DNA from: Aphrocallistes beatrix
Lineage: Eukaryota; Porifera; Hexactinellida; Sceptrulophora; Aphrocallistidae
Direction: 5' to 3'
Assembly (NCBI GenBank): GCA_963281255.1
Contig: OY725500.1
Span: forward strand, 2,046,001 to 2,110,000
Length of the DNA stretch: 64,000 nucleotides
The position numbers and the translations under genes are program-made. Under the pieces are notes generated by a model. It was not told where the DNA came from. It saw nothing but the letters and a program-made list of their open reading frames with translations, and searched no databases. Of the stretch, positions 11,258-21,949 are shown one piece after another (position 1 is the stretch's first letter; every line of letters starts with the position of its first letter).

Positions 11258-12474
11258 TTAAGGTTGGCCTTACCAAGAGACATTTTGTTTTTATCAAAAA
11301 TTTTCCAAAAGTCCTTTTTAATCATTTTTGGATCCCTAAAGGGGTAAAATTTAATCTCGATTTAATTAAAGAATTTCAATGCCAATATTTCGCCACTTAG
11401 AGCCACTTGTACCACCTGGTGTCATCCAAAAAAGGACACATTTTTGAAGCGACATGTTTCATATCTATAACTTTCTCAACCATGCCAGATCATCATTTTG
11501 ATTCTGAATTCGTGCTCAGGACTAAATTCCCAGCAATTTGATATACTATATATTGACCACATTTGGAGAATATTTGGCCGTGGATTCCTAGCAACGGCCA
11601 GGAATGTGAAAAAATCCCGGACGTTGCTAGGCACGGACATCCAAAAACTTCTCCAAATATGGTCAATATATATATAAAATTGTAGGAAATTTAGTGCTGA
11701 GCACGAATTTAGTATTAAAATGATTATCTGACATGGTTCGAAGAAGTTATTATTCTCGAATTCCGGTGGACACTATCGAATGTGGTTATTTTTGGGTGGC
11801 CAGTCTGCAATGACCATTTTTTCCCACTTTTGATGGAGAAAAATTTGATGTACCATATTTTGAAGTTAAGTAGTGCTATAAGTTGTCGAATAAGGATATT
11901 TGCATGTTATTTAATATTCCAAAACAGTTAAAACTAATGGAAATTGAGGAACATATATAAATATTTTCTAAATACTATTTCTGAAACATTTTTTTCAGCA
12001 ATTATAAAGGTGATAACTTTTTGTAAATTCAACATAGGGACGAAAACTTAACGGTTTCTGATAGATCTCGAAGAAGAGATCATAATGAACAGATAGAAAT
12101 TTGATAATACAATAAAAAGAGAACTAAGAAAAAAATCGTGTCAAAATTACTAAAAATAAAATTCCTCGGGTGTTTTGGTGTGAATTTTTAACAATTTTCA
12201 AAATTTCAAAAATCTGTCTGTTCATTAGTTAGTTCATCGATTTATGAATGAATTTGAAAAGTTTCTAATGGATTGTAAGCATATTTTTCCGATTTTTACT
12301 TGTAAAATGACCAAATGTTTTAAAAAAATTTTTTATCTCTTTAATTATTTCAATTATTAATGCAGTTTTGCAGATAACTCTGCGATTCAATTCTGCACTG
12401 AAAAAGTTAAATGAATCGGTTGAAAAAGTCAAAAGTTAGCTATTATAGGAAAGGCCAACCTTAAAATGAAGATC
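11258..12474. mobile_element. Family B element (second subtype), complete
   Basis: TTAAGGTTGGCCTTACC at the left and GGAAAGGCCAACCTTAA at the right, 1,217 bp. It has the family's central palindrome at about 11500-11720 around CTAGCAACGGCCAGGAATGT. No transposase. The copy lies immediately upstream of the TM2-type gene. Confidence 0.8.
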
Positions 12475-12986
12475 TGACATGGTTGGAAGAAGTTATTGAT
12501 CTCGAATTCCGGTGGACACGATCGAATGTGGTTATTTTTGTTGTGGCCAGTCAGCAATGACCTTTTTTCCCCACTTTTGATGGAGAAAATTTTGATATAC
12601 CATATTTTTTTAGTTAAGTAGTGCTATAAGTTGTCGAATATGGATATTTGCATGTTATTTAATATTCCAAAGCAGTTAAAACCAATGGAAATTGAGAGAC
12701 ATATATAAATATTTTCTGATACTTTTTTTTCAGCAATTATAAAGGTGATAACTTTTTGTAAATTCAACATAGGGACAAAAACCTAACGGTTTTTGATAGA
12801 TCTCGAAGAGTAGAACATAATGAACAGACATAATTTTGATATTTCAAATAATAAGAGAATTAAGAAAAAAATAGTGTCAAATACTAAAAATAAAATTCCT
12901 CGGGTGTTTTGGTCAAAAGTCAAAAAAAAATAAAATGTCAAAAAAAAAAGTCAAAAGTCAGCTATTATAGGAAAGGCCAACCTTAA
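12475..12986. mobile_element. Family B element, partial tandem copy
   Basis: Repeats the right half of the preceding copy from GATCTGACATGGTTGGAAGA to a second GGAAAGGCCAACCTTAA, with an internal deletion replaced by an A-rich tract. The two copies share one TTAA junction. This looks like a secondary insertion into the first copy's right-hand TTAA or an unequal exchange. Confidence 0.7.
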
Positions 12987-13572
12987 CATCTAAACTTAAA
13001 ATCTCTATATCTCGGGACTCTAAAATTTCAAAATTGACCGTCTTTACAGAATTTTAAGGCAAAATTGCTTTGAGATATAGGTTTGAAAATTTCAAGAGTT
13101 GTTCTATATTATTAGGCGATGAACATAGGAACTTTATTTTCGATATCTTATAACTTGGGGATTTCATTCCTGATTTAAAAAAAAACATACATTTATCGCC
13201 GTTTTTTGACCCTTTTTTCAGACACCGATAAAATTTACAATTTTAGTCATTTTAACTTTCTTTCGGTTCTATGAGTTGGCAAATATGATATACTATCTAT
13301 GATTCGATTTTGGAAGCATTTGTTTCTTTGGTATGTCCTAAACAATTCTTTCAGTGCCCGGATTTCTACCATTAAGATGTGCTAGCGATAAACGGAAAAA
13401 CAGACTTTGAGATGCTGTATCTCAAAAACTAGAAATGATAATCAAAAACGGTTTGGAATGTGCAAGTATTTCTTGACGGAGATACCGGCAAACGCTTAAC
13501 ATCTCTTATAGCTCTACTTTAATCGTATGCTGTAAGCAAAATCATATGATTTTTCGAGGGCGGTATCCTTAA
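12987..13572. mobile_element. Family A TTAA element, right part
   Basis: Joins the B copy directly at TTAA and runs through AAAATCTCTATATCTCGGGA to the right terminus GAGGGCGGTATCCTTAA. The left terminus is absent. Family A inverted ends are TTAAGGATACCGCCC. No ORF. Confidence 0.75.
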
Positions 13573-13668
13573 CCAAAATTATAGTCTAATCTATCAGAAA
13601 CAAATTTTGGAAGGCCTTAATTTACCTCAGAATCTATGTCCTGATATTGGTAATTGCAAAAATCCATA

Positions 13669-13975
13669 ATCCTTACTATTAAAACTCGAATAATGTGTAT
13701 ATATATATATATATATCTGTAACGAATGGATTGAAGATACTGCCAGGGACAGAAAGCTGTTTTTTGGCGTGTGGAGTCTTTTGGCTATGGCTCCATTAAG
13801 TTCTGAGCTCGTGATTTTTCGTGCGATATCAATTATAGCACTATGACAGACGTATTTAGAGATGTCATCTCCAATATATTTAATCAATGGTGACCACAGG
13901 CGCCCAAAGGGCGCCTCCGGCGGACACAAAGTATCCGCCAACCGCACAGCGCAAGCAATCGAAGCGCGCTTGTGT
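13669..13975. repeat. Family D repeat, both ends present, middle deleted
   Basis: Left end ATCCTTACTATTAAAACTCG and right GC-rich cassette are kept, but about 300 bp between them is gone. The CGCCCAAAGGGCGCCTCC hairpin is intact. Confidence 0.8.
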
Positions 13976-14272
13976 AAAATTAGAAATACAGGAATTACCC
14001 TCTAATTAGAAGATGATGTACGGCAGTTGCAGGGACGCAGAGGTACTTTAATTACTCAATTAAAACTAATTTTGATTAAAACATATTTTAATCATTTTGT
14101 GTGTGTGTAGTATCGTTCATATTGCAGTGGCCATGTCGATGCAGGGCTAGTTTTGATGCAGAGTCTTTTTATGACTTAACTTAAATAACAGACATTTTGT
14201 TTACTATGGACTATTATACTAGTATAGTGATTTGATGGTTCACCTAAAAAATCCTCTATTCAGCTACATTAA
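13976..14272. other. No recognised feature
   Basis: AT-rich spacer between a D copy and an A element; nothing recognised apart from a GTGTGTGT run. Confidence 0.35.
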
Positions 14273-15134
14273 TTAAGGATACCGCCTTCTAAAAACCTTG
14301 CCTGGCGTAAAAAATTTTTTTATTGCTAATTTCATTGTATCACTGATCGGTCTAAAATCTGATAGCACTATTTGGATGGTATTTATTTTGATTTTTGTGA
14401 GTTAACCCCCTAAAGTTTAGCGTTAATAAAAATTGAAAATTATTGAAGGTTTTTGACTCATTTACCAATTAGTTTTTAACTTGATATTTTTTTAATGATA
14501 TGGACCTTAACATTGTTTTGGCACCGTTGGAGATTATATAGCACAAAGATTTAAAAGAATGGGCAAATAAAATCGAAACAAAATAGCTCTATAAGGGAGT
14601 TCATTTATATAATGCTCGGGAAATCGCAAGTTTGATCTCGGGTATTTAGCGATCACTGTGTCAGAAATAAAATTCTGATCGTTTCAAAAAAAATTTGTAC
14701 TGATTCGACTATTTGTTCTTGAGATATCGCTTATTATAGGTAAAGTTCGGGCATAATCTCTCTATGGTCCCGAAAGAGGGCGATGTCATATCTTAAAAAC
14801 AATTGAGATATATATTCTATTATATTCTTAAATAAAAGGATATATGCGAAAATATTTAGGTTCTTCGAACATTCCTTTGTCAAAAAATAAATAATTCTCG
14901 ACTTATCATTGATTTAATTGTATTACAAATTCTATGGAGAACTTTGAATATATTAGAAAATGGCGAATCTAATCATTTAATATGTGTCCAAATGTGGCTA
15001 TTATGCTAAATAATGAATACAATTGTCGTTAATAATGTGTACATAAAAATTGGAGAACTTTTGATCATTATTTTGAAAGTTCTGGCCTTGGACCTCGCAG
15101 ATTCGGTCAAAACCCCCATTTAGGGTCAAAAAAG

Positions 15135-15977
15135 GAGGTATTGAAAAGTCGAGAGAGTATGCTCGTTAAGTCCAGAGAGCATGCTCATTAGGTCGAGAGA
15201 GCATGCTCATTAGGTCGAGAGATCATGCTCCTCACATTTCTACATTCTTTATATTCAAAAAAGGTATTTACTGATTTGAATCTACTACATGCGCCCTAGA
15301 TACTATACTTCCCGTACGGAGTGTCACTAAAAATCCTGATGCAAACTTGGTTTAAATTATTTCGAGAAGTTTCATATATGTAATAACTTCCTACTATTAT
15401 AAGTAGGTATGATGCTGGTAACCAATGGAGGAATGGCGGAACTTTCGTCCCCTGAAATGCCCTTTTCGTACCTACTGATTTCTCAATCAAAATGCCTCAT
15501 TTTCACCTTTTTTGTCAAACATACTCCACTCCAGAAGCATCACTTTCCGTTCCTTACATTTTAGTGCCCGTTTATTTTAGTCTCTAATGAGACAAAAATT
15601 CCGGGGACGAAAGTTCCGCCTACCCCAATGGAGTATACCAAGGGCTATTAGCTAATAGAAAACCTATCAATTATGCTGTGGTTTGTAGAAGCCTTTTAAA
15701 AGTTTGTTACTCATATATGGCAGGAGTAATTTACAGTTGAGCAATGGATGTCTCGTACCACAATATAATGCATGTATTATTGACCTCCCTGGGAACTGTA
15801 ATAACATTAGGAATTGAATAAATGTGATGAATTTGTAGAACATCCTATTTAGATCTAACGAGCATGCTCTCTCGACTTAACGAGCATGCTCTCTCGACTT
15901 AACGAGCATGCTCTCTCGACCTAATGAGCATGCTCTCTCGACCTAACGAGCATGCTCTCTCGACTTTTTATTATAAG
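15135..15977. mobile_element. Foldback element 1 (22-bp unit arms)
   Basis: Left arm about 15149-15235: four tandem units of GTCGAGAGAGCATGCTCATT plus 2 bp. Right arm about 15856-15966: five units of the same 22-bp repeat, inverted. Each unit contains the palindrome GAGCATGCTC. The element sits between 8-bp duplications CAAAAAAG (15127-15134 and 15978-15985). Deleting it plus one duplication restores the continuous A-element sequence. No ORF. An 8-bp duplication would be compatible with hAT-, P- or Mutator-like machinery. Confidence 0.85.
15430..15624. mobile_element. 195-bp MITE nested in foldback 1
   Basis: Inverted ends GGAATGGCGGAACTTTCGTC and, inward from the right, GGTAGGCGGAACTTTCGTC. 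Flanked by the exact 8-bp duplication CCAATGGA (15422-15429, 15625-15632). It lies in the spacer of foldback 1, itself inside an A element, so three insertion events can be ordered here. Confidence 0.8.
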
Positions 15978-16472
15978 CAAAAAAGAGATATCTCTCTATC
16001 TCTGTAAATATAAGTCCAAATTCTTTGTTCTCACTTCCTAATATACTTTTTATGAGTGTACATATATGATTCTTTGATAATAATTGCACTACACCCTATG
16101 GAATGTCAACAAAAACAGAATTTGAGACACTGTATCTCAAAAGCTAGAAATGAGAATCAAAAACGGTTTGGAATGTGTCAGTATTTCTTGATGGAGATAC
16201 CTCTCCTTAACATCTCTTATAGCTCTACTTTCATCGTAAGCTGTAAGCCAAATCATATGTTGTTTCGAGGGCGGTATCCTTAAGTTAGACCCATTAATTA
16301 TATTATTATATATGTGTTAATTCATAGCTTACTGTATATAAGGCCTCACAGTAACTTGCGGATTTGGGACTAAGGATGAGGTAGAAGATGGTTGAGCTAA
16401 TAAATGAAGTGCCTTAAATCTTTAGCAAAGCACAATAAAGCTTAGGAATGTATTACCAGCATATATAAATAT

Positions 16473-17085
16473 GGTGTCAAGTACCCATATCCGTTGTTAA
16501 AATTTAGATTAGTCACCATATGCTTGCGCAATAGGTTATATTTGTGACAAATTTGGTGATTTTCAGAGATCAGTTCTAAAGGTTTTTATCATAAAATTTC
16601 TCGCATAGAACTGAGATGTGAATGGGGTAATACGATAAATGTTGCTACATTCCAGTGTTGCTATAGAAACGTGTTTTGGTAAGTTGAGGTCATATCTTGA
16701 AAACCACAAGAGCTAGACATTCATATGCAATTCTATTTGATGGCCAATAGACTATTTCCTATTAAGTGATAGTATAATTTATTAGTCTAAATTCAATTGT
16801 TTACGGATTATTAGACAATTTATCATATTGGTCGCATTTGGTAATTTGTCAAATATCTCTTAAACAATTGAATATAGACGTGGAAATTATATTATCGCTT
16901 AATAGGAAGTAGTCTATTCGCTATCAAATGGAATTACATTTTAACGTCTAGCTATCGTTGTTTTCAAGATAACTCCAACTGACCAAAACACGTTTCCATA
17001 GCTACACTGGAATGTAGCAACATTCCATGAAATCATTCTACATTTTTTGTATTAACCCATTCACATCTCAACGCAAATTACATTA
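16473..17085. repeat. Family E repeat, long inverted repeat without ORF
   Basis: Two inverted arms. Left about 16590-16800 includes CATTCCAGTGTTGCTATAGA and ACGTGTTTTGGT; right about 16860-17060 includes ACCAAAACACGTTTCCATAG and ACTGGAATGTAGCAAC. The outer-left unpaired part (GTACCCATATCCG) recurs at 8970 and 35280. Related copies: 8425, 34710 and 40540. Confidence 0.7.
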
Positions 17086-17136
17086 GCAAAGCAGCATACA
17101 GTTTCATTATCTGATAATCAAGCATTATATTTCAAA

Positions 17137-18241
17137 ATGAACTTTTTGAAACTTATAATGAATTCATTGCAACCTAACATAGACATTTATAATAATAAAA
17201 TCATATTACAAGAAAATATTGCAAGTCTGTTAGAATCTATCCTTAAGCAGATACAATTTCTTCTAAGAAAGCCTAGCCGCGAATTGTTGGAAGAAAATGA
17301 ATCCTATGATGATTTCTTCAACTGCTTTCCTGCATTACTTGAAAGTTTTAGGTAATCCAATCAAATAAATATATTGTTGCATTTCTCTGTTGATCACACG
17401 CATTGTAATTCACTACAAATTCCAGGAACTTTGTTAGACAACAGTTCAATTTTATTCTAAACTTAATTCTAAGTGTACCAAGTTATGAATGTCTTTAATG
17501 TGCACTCTAATCCTTTAAAAAATGTAGTTCAATCTTAAGGATACAATTGATAATTACATATTCTTTATTTAGGATTCCTCAATATCATGATGAAAATAGC
17601 GAAACTCAAAGCAAGTGTATTAACTTAACCCTAAACACCATAGATTATCTCCTGGACTTTAGTAATGGCGTGTCAACACATAACATGCTATGGTTTTGTG
17701 ATAATATCCTCAAAAGAGTTAACAGTGTTGCTCTTCAATCAGGGCCGGCGACAGAATTTACGGGCCCCCTAGTAAGATTTCTGGCCGGGCCCCTCCATCT
17801 CTTACCCGCTTCTCTTGACGTTTTTGCGCACCTGATTTATGAACGTAGGACATAGACTTTATATTGAAATATTTAATAATTGAAATAGAGCAATTTCTAT
17901 AATTCCATATTTTATATCGTGGTGAAGGAATCAGATTAATAATAAGGTTTCAAACAATGGAATAAATTATTGACAATTTATTAATGACAGAATCCTTTGC
18001 TTGCTAAGTGTGATATTGATCATAGCAATCATTCTATTAGTGAAAACTGAAACAAAGGAATTCATATTGTGATACAAGCTTATTATGTACATACAAGACA
18101 CAATTACAATGGACATCTTAAATCCTAAAGAAACTATTAAATGCCGACCTGGGGCCCCTATTTACCACGGACCCCCGGTTTTACCCCAAGCTACCCCTCC
18201 CCTGTCGCCGGCCCTGTCTTCAATATGCTTCTTCGAAATAA
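17137..18241 (+). CDS. Two-exon gene of unknown function, 3' coding end hit by a hAT MITE
   Basis: Exon 1 (17137-17351) starts MNFLKLIMNSLQPNIDIY and ends at AG|GTAATC. The intron is 17352-17572 (221 nt, ends TTTATTTAG). Exon 2 (17573 on) continues in frame with RIPQYHDENSETQSKCINL. The frame stays open across the join with no stop. Without the MITE at 17740-18216 and one duplication, it would end four codons after the insertion site at TAA 18239-18241 (about 130 residues). As it stands it reads about 38 codons into the MITE and stops at 17853-17855. The protein is helical and leucine-rich with no motif I recognise. The frame stays open upstream of the ATG to about 17060, so an earlier exon is possible. 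A candidate later exon is listed at 18547. Confidence 0.55.
17740..18216. mobile_element. 477-bp hAT MITE inserted in an exon
   Basis: Inverted termini CAGGGCCGGCGACAG and CTGTCGCCGGCCCTG are exact, with exact 8-bp duplications TCTTCAAT at 17732-17739 and 18217-18224. GC-rich ends, AT-rich middle, no transposase. The perfect duplication suggests a fairly recent insertion. Confidence 0.9.
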
Positions 18242-18546
18242 ATTACCTGAGATAATTTATACATGACAATGCTTGTAATCTACATGCATTATGCATAATA
18301 AGGTAAGCAATAATTAAGAAATAATATTTGATATAATATCTCATAAATTTTTATCGGAAAACCTAAATTAATGACCTGATTGGAATTTATCTATTTTTTC
18401 CGTGTGGGTTTTGTGTAATAGTCTGGGATATTTGGTACTAAATTATTGGTGAGAAAATAATGAATTTTTACTAAAATTATCCTCAAATCCTAATTCGAAA
18501 TGTATTCTCATCAATTGCTAAATTCAAAATTCTCTTTCTCTTATAG

Positions 18547-18652
18547 GGATCCATATCTATTTAGAAATACAACCTTTTTAATAGATAGATTCCTTAACAA
18601 GAACGAACCATCAATGCGATCCAATATTTTCGATGAAGACTCGGGACACTGA
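18547..18652 (+). CDS. Candidate 3' exon, possibly of the 17.1-kb gene
   Basis: Preceded by a pyrimidine-rich tract ending CTCTTATAG. One frame reads DPYLFRNTTFLIDRFLNKNE and continues to a TGA at 18650-18652. The peptide looks protein-like. No matching in-frame donor was found for exon 2 of the upstream gene (a good AAG|GTAAGC at about 18302 lies after its stop), so the link is uncertain. Confidence 0.3.
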
Positions 18653-18849
18653 GGACATGAGAAGCATTAATTCGCAGAATTGTGAGCAGATATTCTCGAC
18701 TATGAGGTGTATCTTAACTCAAGTAGCTTACATGAGGATTGAAAACATATTCTTCAACGCACATTATTTCCTAGCATCTCTGAATAAAATAAATCAGAAT
18801 TAAACTACATATATTGATTGTTATAAATTCTACAATGCTAAAATAAGCA

Positions 18850-19395
18850 CTAATAGGTGCAATTCTTGCATTTGAAAGCCCCAGAGAAAGAGGTTTCAGG
18901 GAGATCATAGCTTCTGTTATGGTATCAAAACCCACAACCGTTACATTGAACAGTTGAAGTAGCATCATCAACTGATTTTAGATATGAAAATTCTGGTAAA
19001 TTGAAGTCACATATGCAACCAATCGTATATAGATGTGGCAGTGGGATTTTGCCAGTACGTTCCACGGGTTTGGGAAGGAAATGGGCCTCATTTCTTTCTG
19101 ATTCCAAGTGAGATATACTGGATCATCTCCCACTGCTATTGCAGTGGCAACTGCTTTCTATAATATCCCACAGTATGTTATACCAGTCTGTTTCTGAACT
19201 CTTTGCACCACAATCTCTAGCTGCATACTATTGCCAGTATATAAAAATACCAGTTGGGATCTAAGTACATTGTTGTTCCACCATGGAATATCGAATCATA
19301 CAAATTCACACCACCTGCCATCATAATTAGAACAGACCCAGTGGTTCTTCTTTGTGAAGTGAATCTGAGCGCTTGGGAGATCATGTGCCACTTTC
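18850..19395 (-). pseudogene. Ulp1-like cysteine protease with C-terminal PHD-like finger, degraded
   Basis: Read on the minus strand, pieces in shifting frames give HWVCSNYDG, LYDSIFHGGTTMYLDPNW, VVQRVQKQTGITYCGIL, then AVATAIAVGDDPVYL. This matches the C48/Ulp1-like fold: catalytic His in H-W, Asp in Y-D-S, and Cys in the Gln-x-Gln-x-G-x-x-D-C-G motif (Cys kept, preceding Asp now Tyr). A frameshift follows at about 19100, then FPKPVERTGKIPLPHLYTIG and VQCNGCGF-stop-YHNRSYDL and FKCKNCTY. The last part has C-x2-C...H-x2...C-x2-C spacing like a PHD finger, with TGA where Trp usually stands. Several stops and frameshifts make it a pseudogene. Such protease-PHD proteins occur in transposon-rich invertebrate genomes; origin here is unknown. 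Confidence 0.55.
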
Positions 19396-19580
19396 TTAAA
19401 ACAGAGATTCTAGAATAGTATGAATAATCAATACTTTTGCAATATTTACCTAATATTTAGTGCACCCAGCTAAAACTATTACAAATAATAATTTCTAATA
19501 GTAGTTGTACAAGAAAATTTATACATGCGAAAGAATGCAACAAACCATCAAGTAAGAGGTGTTATCTAGTTTTGCATAAC

Positions 19581-20028
19581 TCAGCTCGAATCTTTTAACA
19601 GGCAGGATGAATTTGAAGGAGTTGAAACCGATGGTTTTCGTTTCTTAGGAGTGCTTGTAGTCATGTTATTCTTTGAGTTACTCTTGTAGCCATAAAATTC
19701 TTCGAAACCATTATATTGGATATAAGAATATACAATATCGATAAGGTGTATTTTAGTAATCGGATTATCTTTTGGTTTAGAAACGCACACAGAAGGCACA
19801 TCTGTCAGCCACCAAGCTTGCTTTAAGTTTTCAATTCCCCAAAGGTTTGTGAAGCGCCGTATTAAGAAATATTCATTATTCTACAATAACATAATCAAAA
19901 AATAATTCAGAAAGAAGTACTTGCCTATAGAATGATGGACCAACCAAGACACATTTCTCCACAATATATGCATCGTATATCCTACTAGGTTTCCTTTCAG
20001 TAATTCTAGCATCTGTTCTTCGTACCAT
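19581..20028 (-). CDS. Small two-exon gene of unknown function (135 residues)
   Basis: Exon 1 runs 20028-19921 from an ATG in good context (ACCATGG). It reads MVRRTDARITERKPSRIYDA and ends SFYRQ. A 40-nt intron (GTACTT...TTGTAG, 19920-19881) joins in phase 0 to exon 2 (19880-19581), which begins NNEYFLIRRFTNLWGIENL and ends at TGA. The C-terminal 30 residues are Ser/Thr/Lys-rich with PKKRKP, a possible nuclear localisation signal. Without the intron both frames break quickly, which supports the model. No family recognised. It lies just upstream, on the same strand, of the protease pseudogene at 19395 and may belong to the same element. Confidence 0.5.
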
Positions 20029-20144
20029 GGTAGATCAATTTCCTGATTATTTGTATTATGAGAAAAACTGTCCAATATCGTATCTTTTTGTGCAGATATC
20101 AAACCGCGGAATTTTTCCGGGGCAAAGGCTGTCAGAGTACCTTT

Positions 20145-21655
20145 CCAAGTCATCTGAGAGAAACACTAGTTTGAAGAAATGGACAATCGGTTGTAGAAAT
20201 TTAAGATCTATTGTCGGATGGATGCACAATAACTTAAAGAGACACTCGATTTGAGAAATGGACTGTGAATTGAAGACATATATGCTCAATTCAGCGAATT
20301 AGTGCACAATAGCAAAATGAAACGGACGTTAAAGAAACTAATACTCAATTCTACGATTATTTGTTCAAGTGGGGTAATGGGGCCATAAATAATTGGCTAA
20401 TTTGCGAATTGTTGGACAATACCAGAAAAGTTTTCTCGATTGTAGAAATATAAGATCTATTGGGTCGATGGGTTCACAATTGCTGAAGGAGACACTCGTT
20501 TGAAGAATTCGACACTGAAATGTAGAAATTTATGAGCTATTGTGAGATGAGACACTCGACTGGCAAAATGGACACTCAATTGAAGAAATATGTTTATTTG
20601 GGAAATGGATGTACAATTGAATAAAGAGACAAGGGATTTGGGAAATTGACACTCCTTTGAAGGATTAGAAGTTCGATTGGGGAGAAAGGTCGACAACAGC
20701 GGAAAGCGATAGTCAATTGGATAAATTGACGCTGAATTGATGGAATATATGTTATTTTCGGAGGATAGGTGCACAAATAGAGAAATAGACACTCAATTGT
20801 TTAAATATATGTTCATTTGGGGAGATGGGTGACAATTGTTGAAATAGACACTAGTTCGAACAAATCGACACTCAATTAAAGATATATTTGTTCTATTAGG
20901 CATTGGATGCACTATAGCAAAAAGAGCTGCTCGATTGGATAAAAAGACAAACAATCAAAGAAACATATGTTCTATTGGGGAGATGGGATATAATTTTCAG
21001 AATGAGACACTCGACTGGCGAAATGAACCCTGAATTGAAGAAATGTATGTTCTATTGGGACATTGGATACACAATTGGAGAAAGAGAAAAGCGTTTGGAG
21101 AAATTGACACCCCATTGAAGGACTAGATGTTCGATTGGGGAAAGGGGTGCACAAAAGTGGAAAGAAATAATCGATTGGATAAATGGATGTGAATTGACGA
21201 AATTTATGGTATATTCGTGGAATATACCATAAATTTCGCATTCGATTGGAAAACGACACTCAATAGGAGAGAGATATGATCAATTTGGTGAATTACTGCA
21301 CAATAGCGAAAAACTCGTTTGAAGAAATGGGCACTTAATTGTAGAAATATATGATCTATTGGGAAGATGGGTTCTCAATAGTTTAAATAAACACTGCTCT
21401 TTAAAGATTTCTACTCAATTGTAGAATTATTTGTTTTGTTGGGATGATAGGTGCACAATGGCAGAAAGAGGCACTCGTTTCAAATGGACACTCAATTTAA
21501 GAAATGTATATTCTATTAGGCGAATAAGTGCACAATAACTGAGAAAAAACTAGTTTGAAGAAATTGACACTCAATTGTAGAAGTGTTTTTTCTTTTATTA
21601 TGGTGATGTGGATATAATAGGAGAAAGAAACACTCGTTTGAAAGAAAGGCATTTT
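20145..21655. repeat. Diverged minisatellite of ~80-bp units, about 18-19 copies
   Basis: Recurring words in fixed order: GACACTCGTTTGAAGAAATG, GACACTCAATTGTAGAAAT, ATGTTCTATTGGGGAGATGG, GTGCACAATAGC. The GTGCACAAT word recurs at intervals mostly of 75-83 bp from 20225 to about 21610. All units share one orientation and are strongly diverged. Minus-strand ORFs here are repeat translations (SxxFxxRVS, FxxSVHF) and probably not genes. The right edge meets a truncated B element. Confidence 0.8.
21198..21238. repeat. Perfect 19-bp stem hairpin inside the minisatellite
   Basis: CGAAATTTATGGTATATTC, then three bases, then its exact reverse complement. Only one unit shows it, so it is a local change rather than part of the repeat consensus. 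Confidence 0.75.
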
Positions 21656-21840
21656 AAATGTGTCGTTTTTAGAGCGACACCAGGTGATACAAGTGGCTCA
21701 AAGTGGCGAAATATTGGGGCTGGAGTTATAAAAATCGGGATTATTGTTTAGAACCCCTATAAGGATCTAAAAAAGATAAAAAAGCAATTTGGGCACATTT
21801 TTAATAAAAACAAGTTTCGCATGGGAAACACCAACCTTAA
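21656..21840. mobile_element. Family B element, right end only
   Basis: Carries ACACCAGGTGATACAAGTGG and the right terminus GGAAACACCAACCTTAA. It is truncated against the minisatellite. Confidence 0.75.
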
Positions 21841-21949
21841 CCACAAATTTCTTGTACATTTTAATCGATGGTGCAATTACAATCGGTAAAAGTGAATAAA
21901 AACTTCTAATGCGAATATTGTCATCTATGGTTTACACATGATCGTTTGC

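Larger units (their letters stand above)
14273..16283. mobile_element. Family A TTAA element with both termini, carrying a foldback insertion
   Basis: Left terminus TTAAGGATACCGCCTTC at 14273 and right terminus GAGGGCGGTATCCTTAA ending at 16283. About 1.17 kb remains once the inserted foldback at 15135-15977 is removed. The interior has phrases shared with all A copies (GAACTTTGAATATATTAGAA, AAAGTTCTGGCCTTGGACCT). Non-autonomous: no transposase is visible. Confidence 0.85.

Noticed and set aside
15149-15966. CRISPR-like array of 22-bp repeats
   Set aside because: Repeats are contiguous without spacers and are inverted between two arms in a eukaryotic context.
20457-21259. Minus-strand ORFs of 60-111 codons
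   Set aside because: They are translations of the ~80-bp tandem units (periodic SVHF / RVS words) with no independent coding support.
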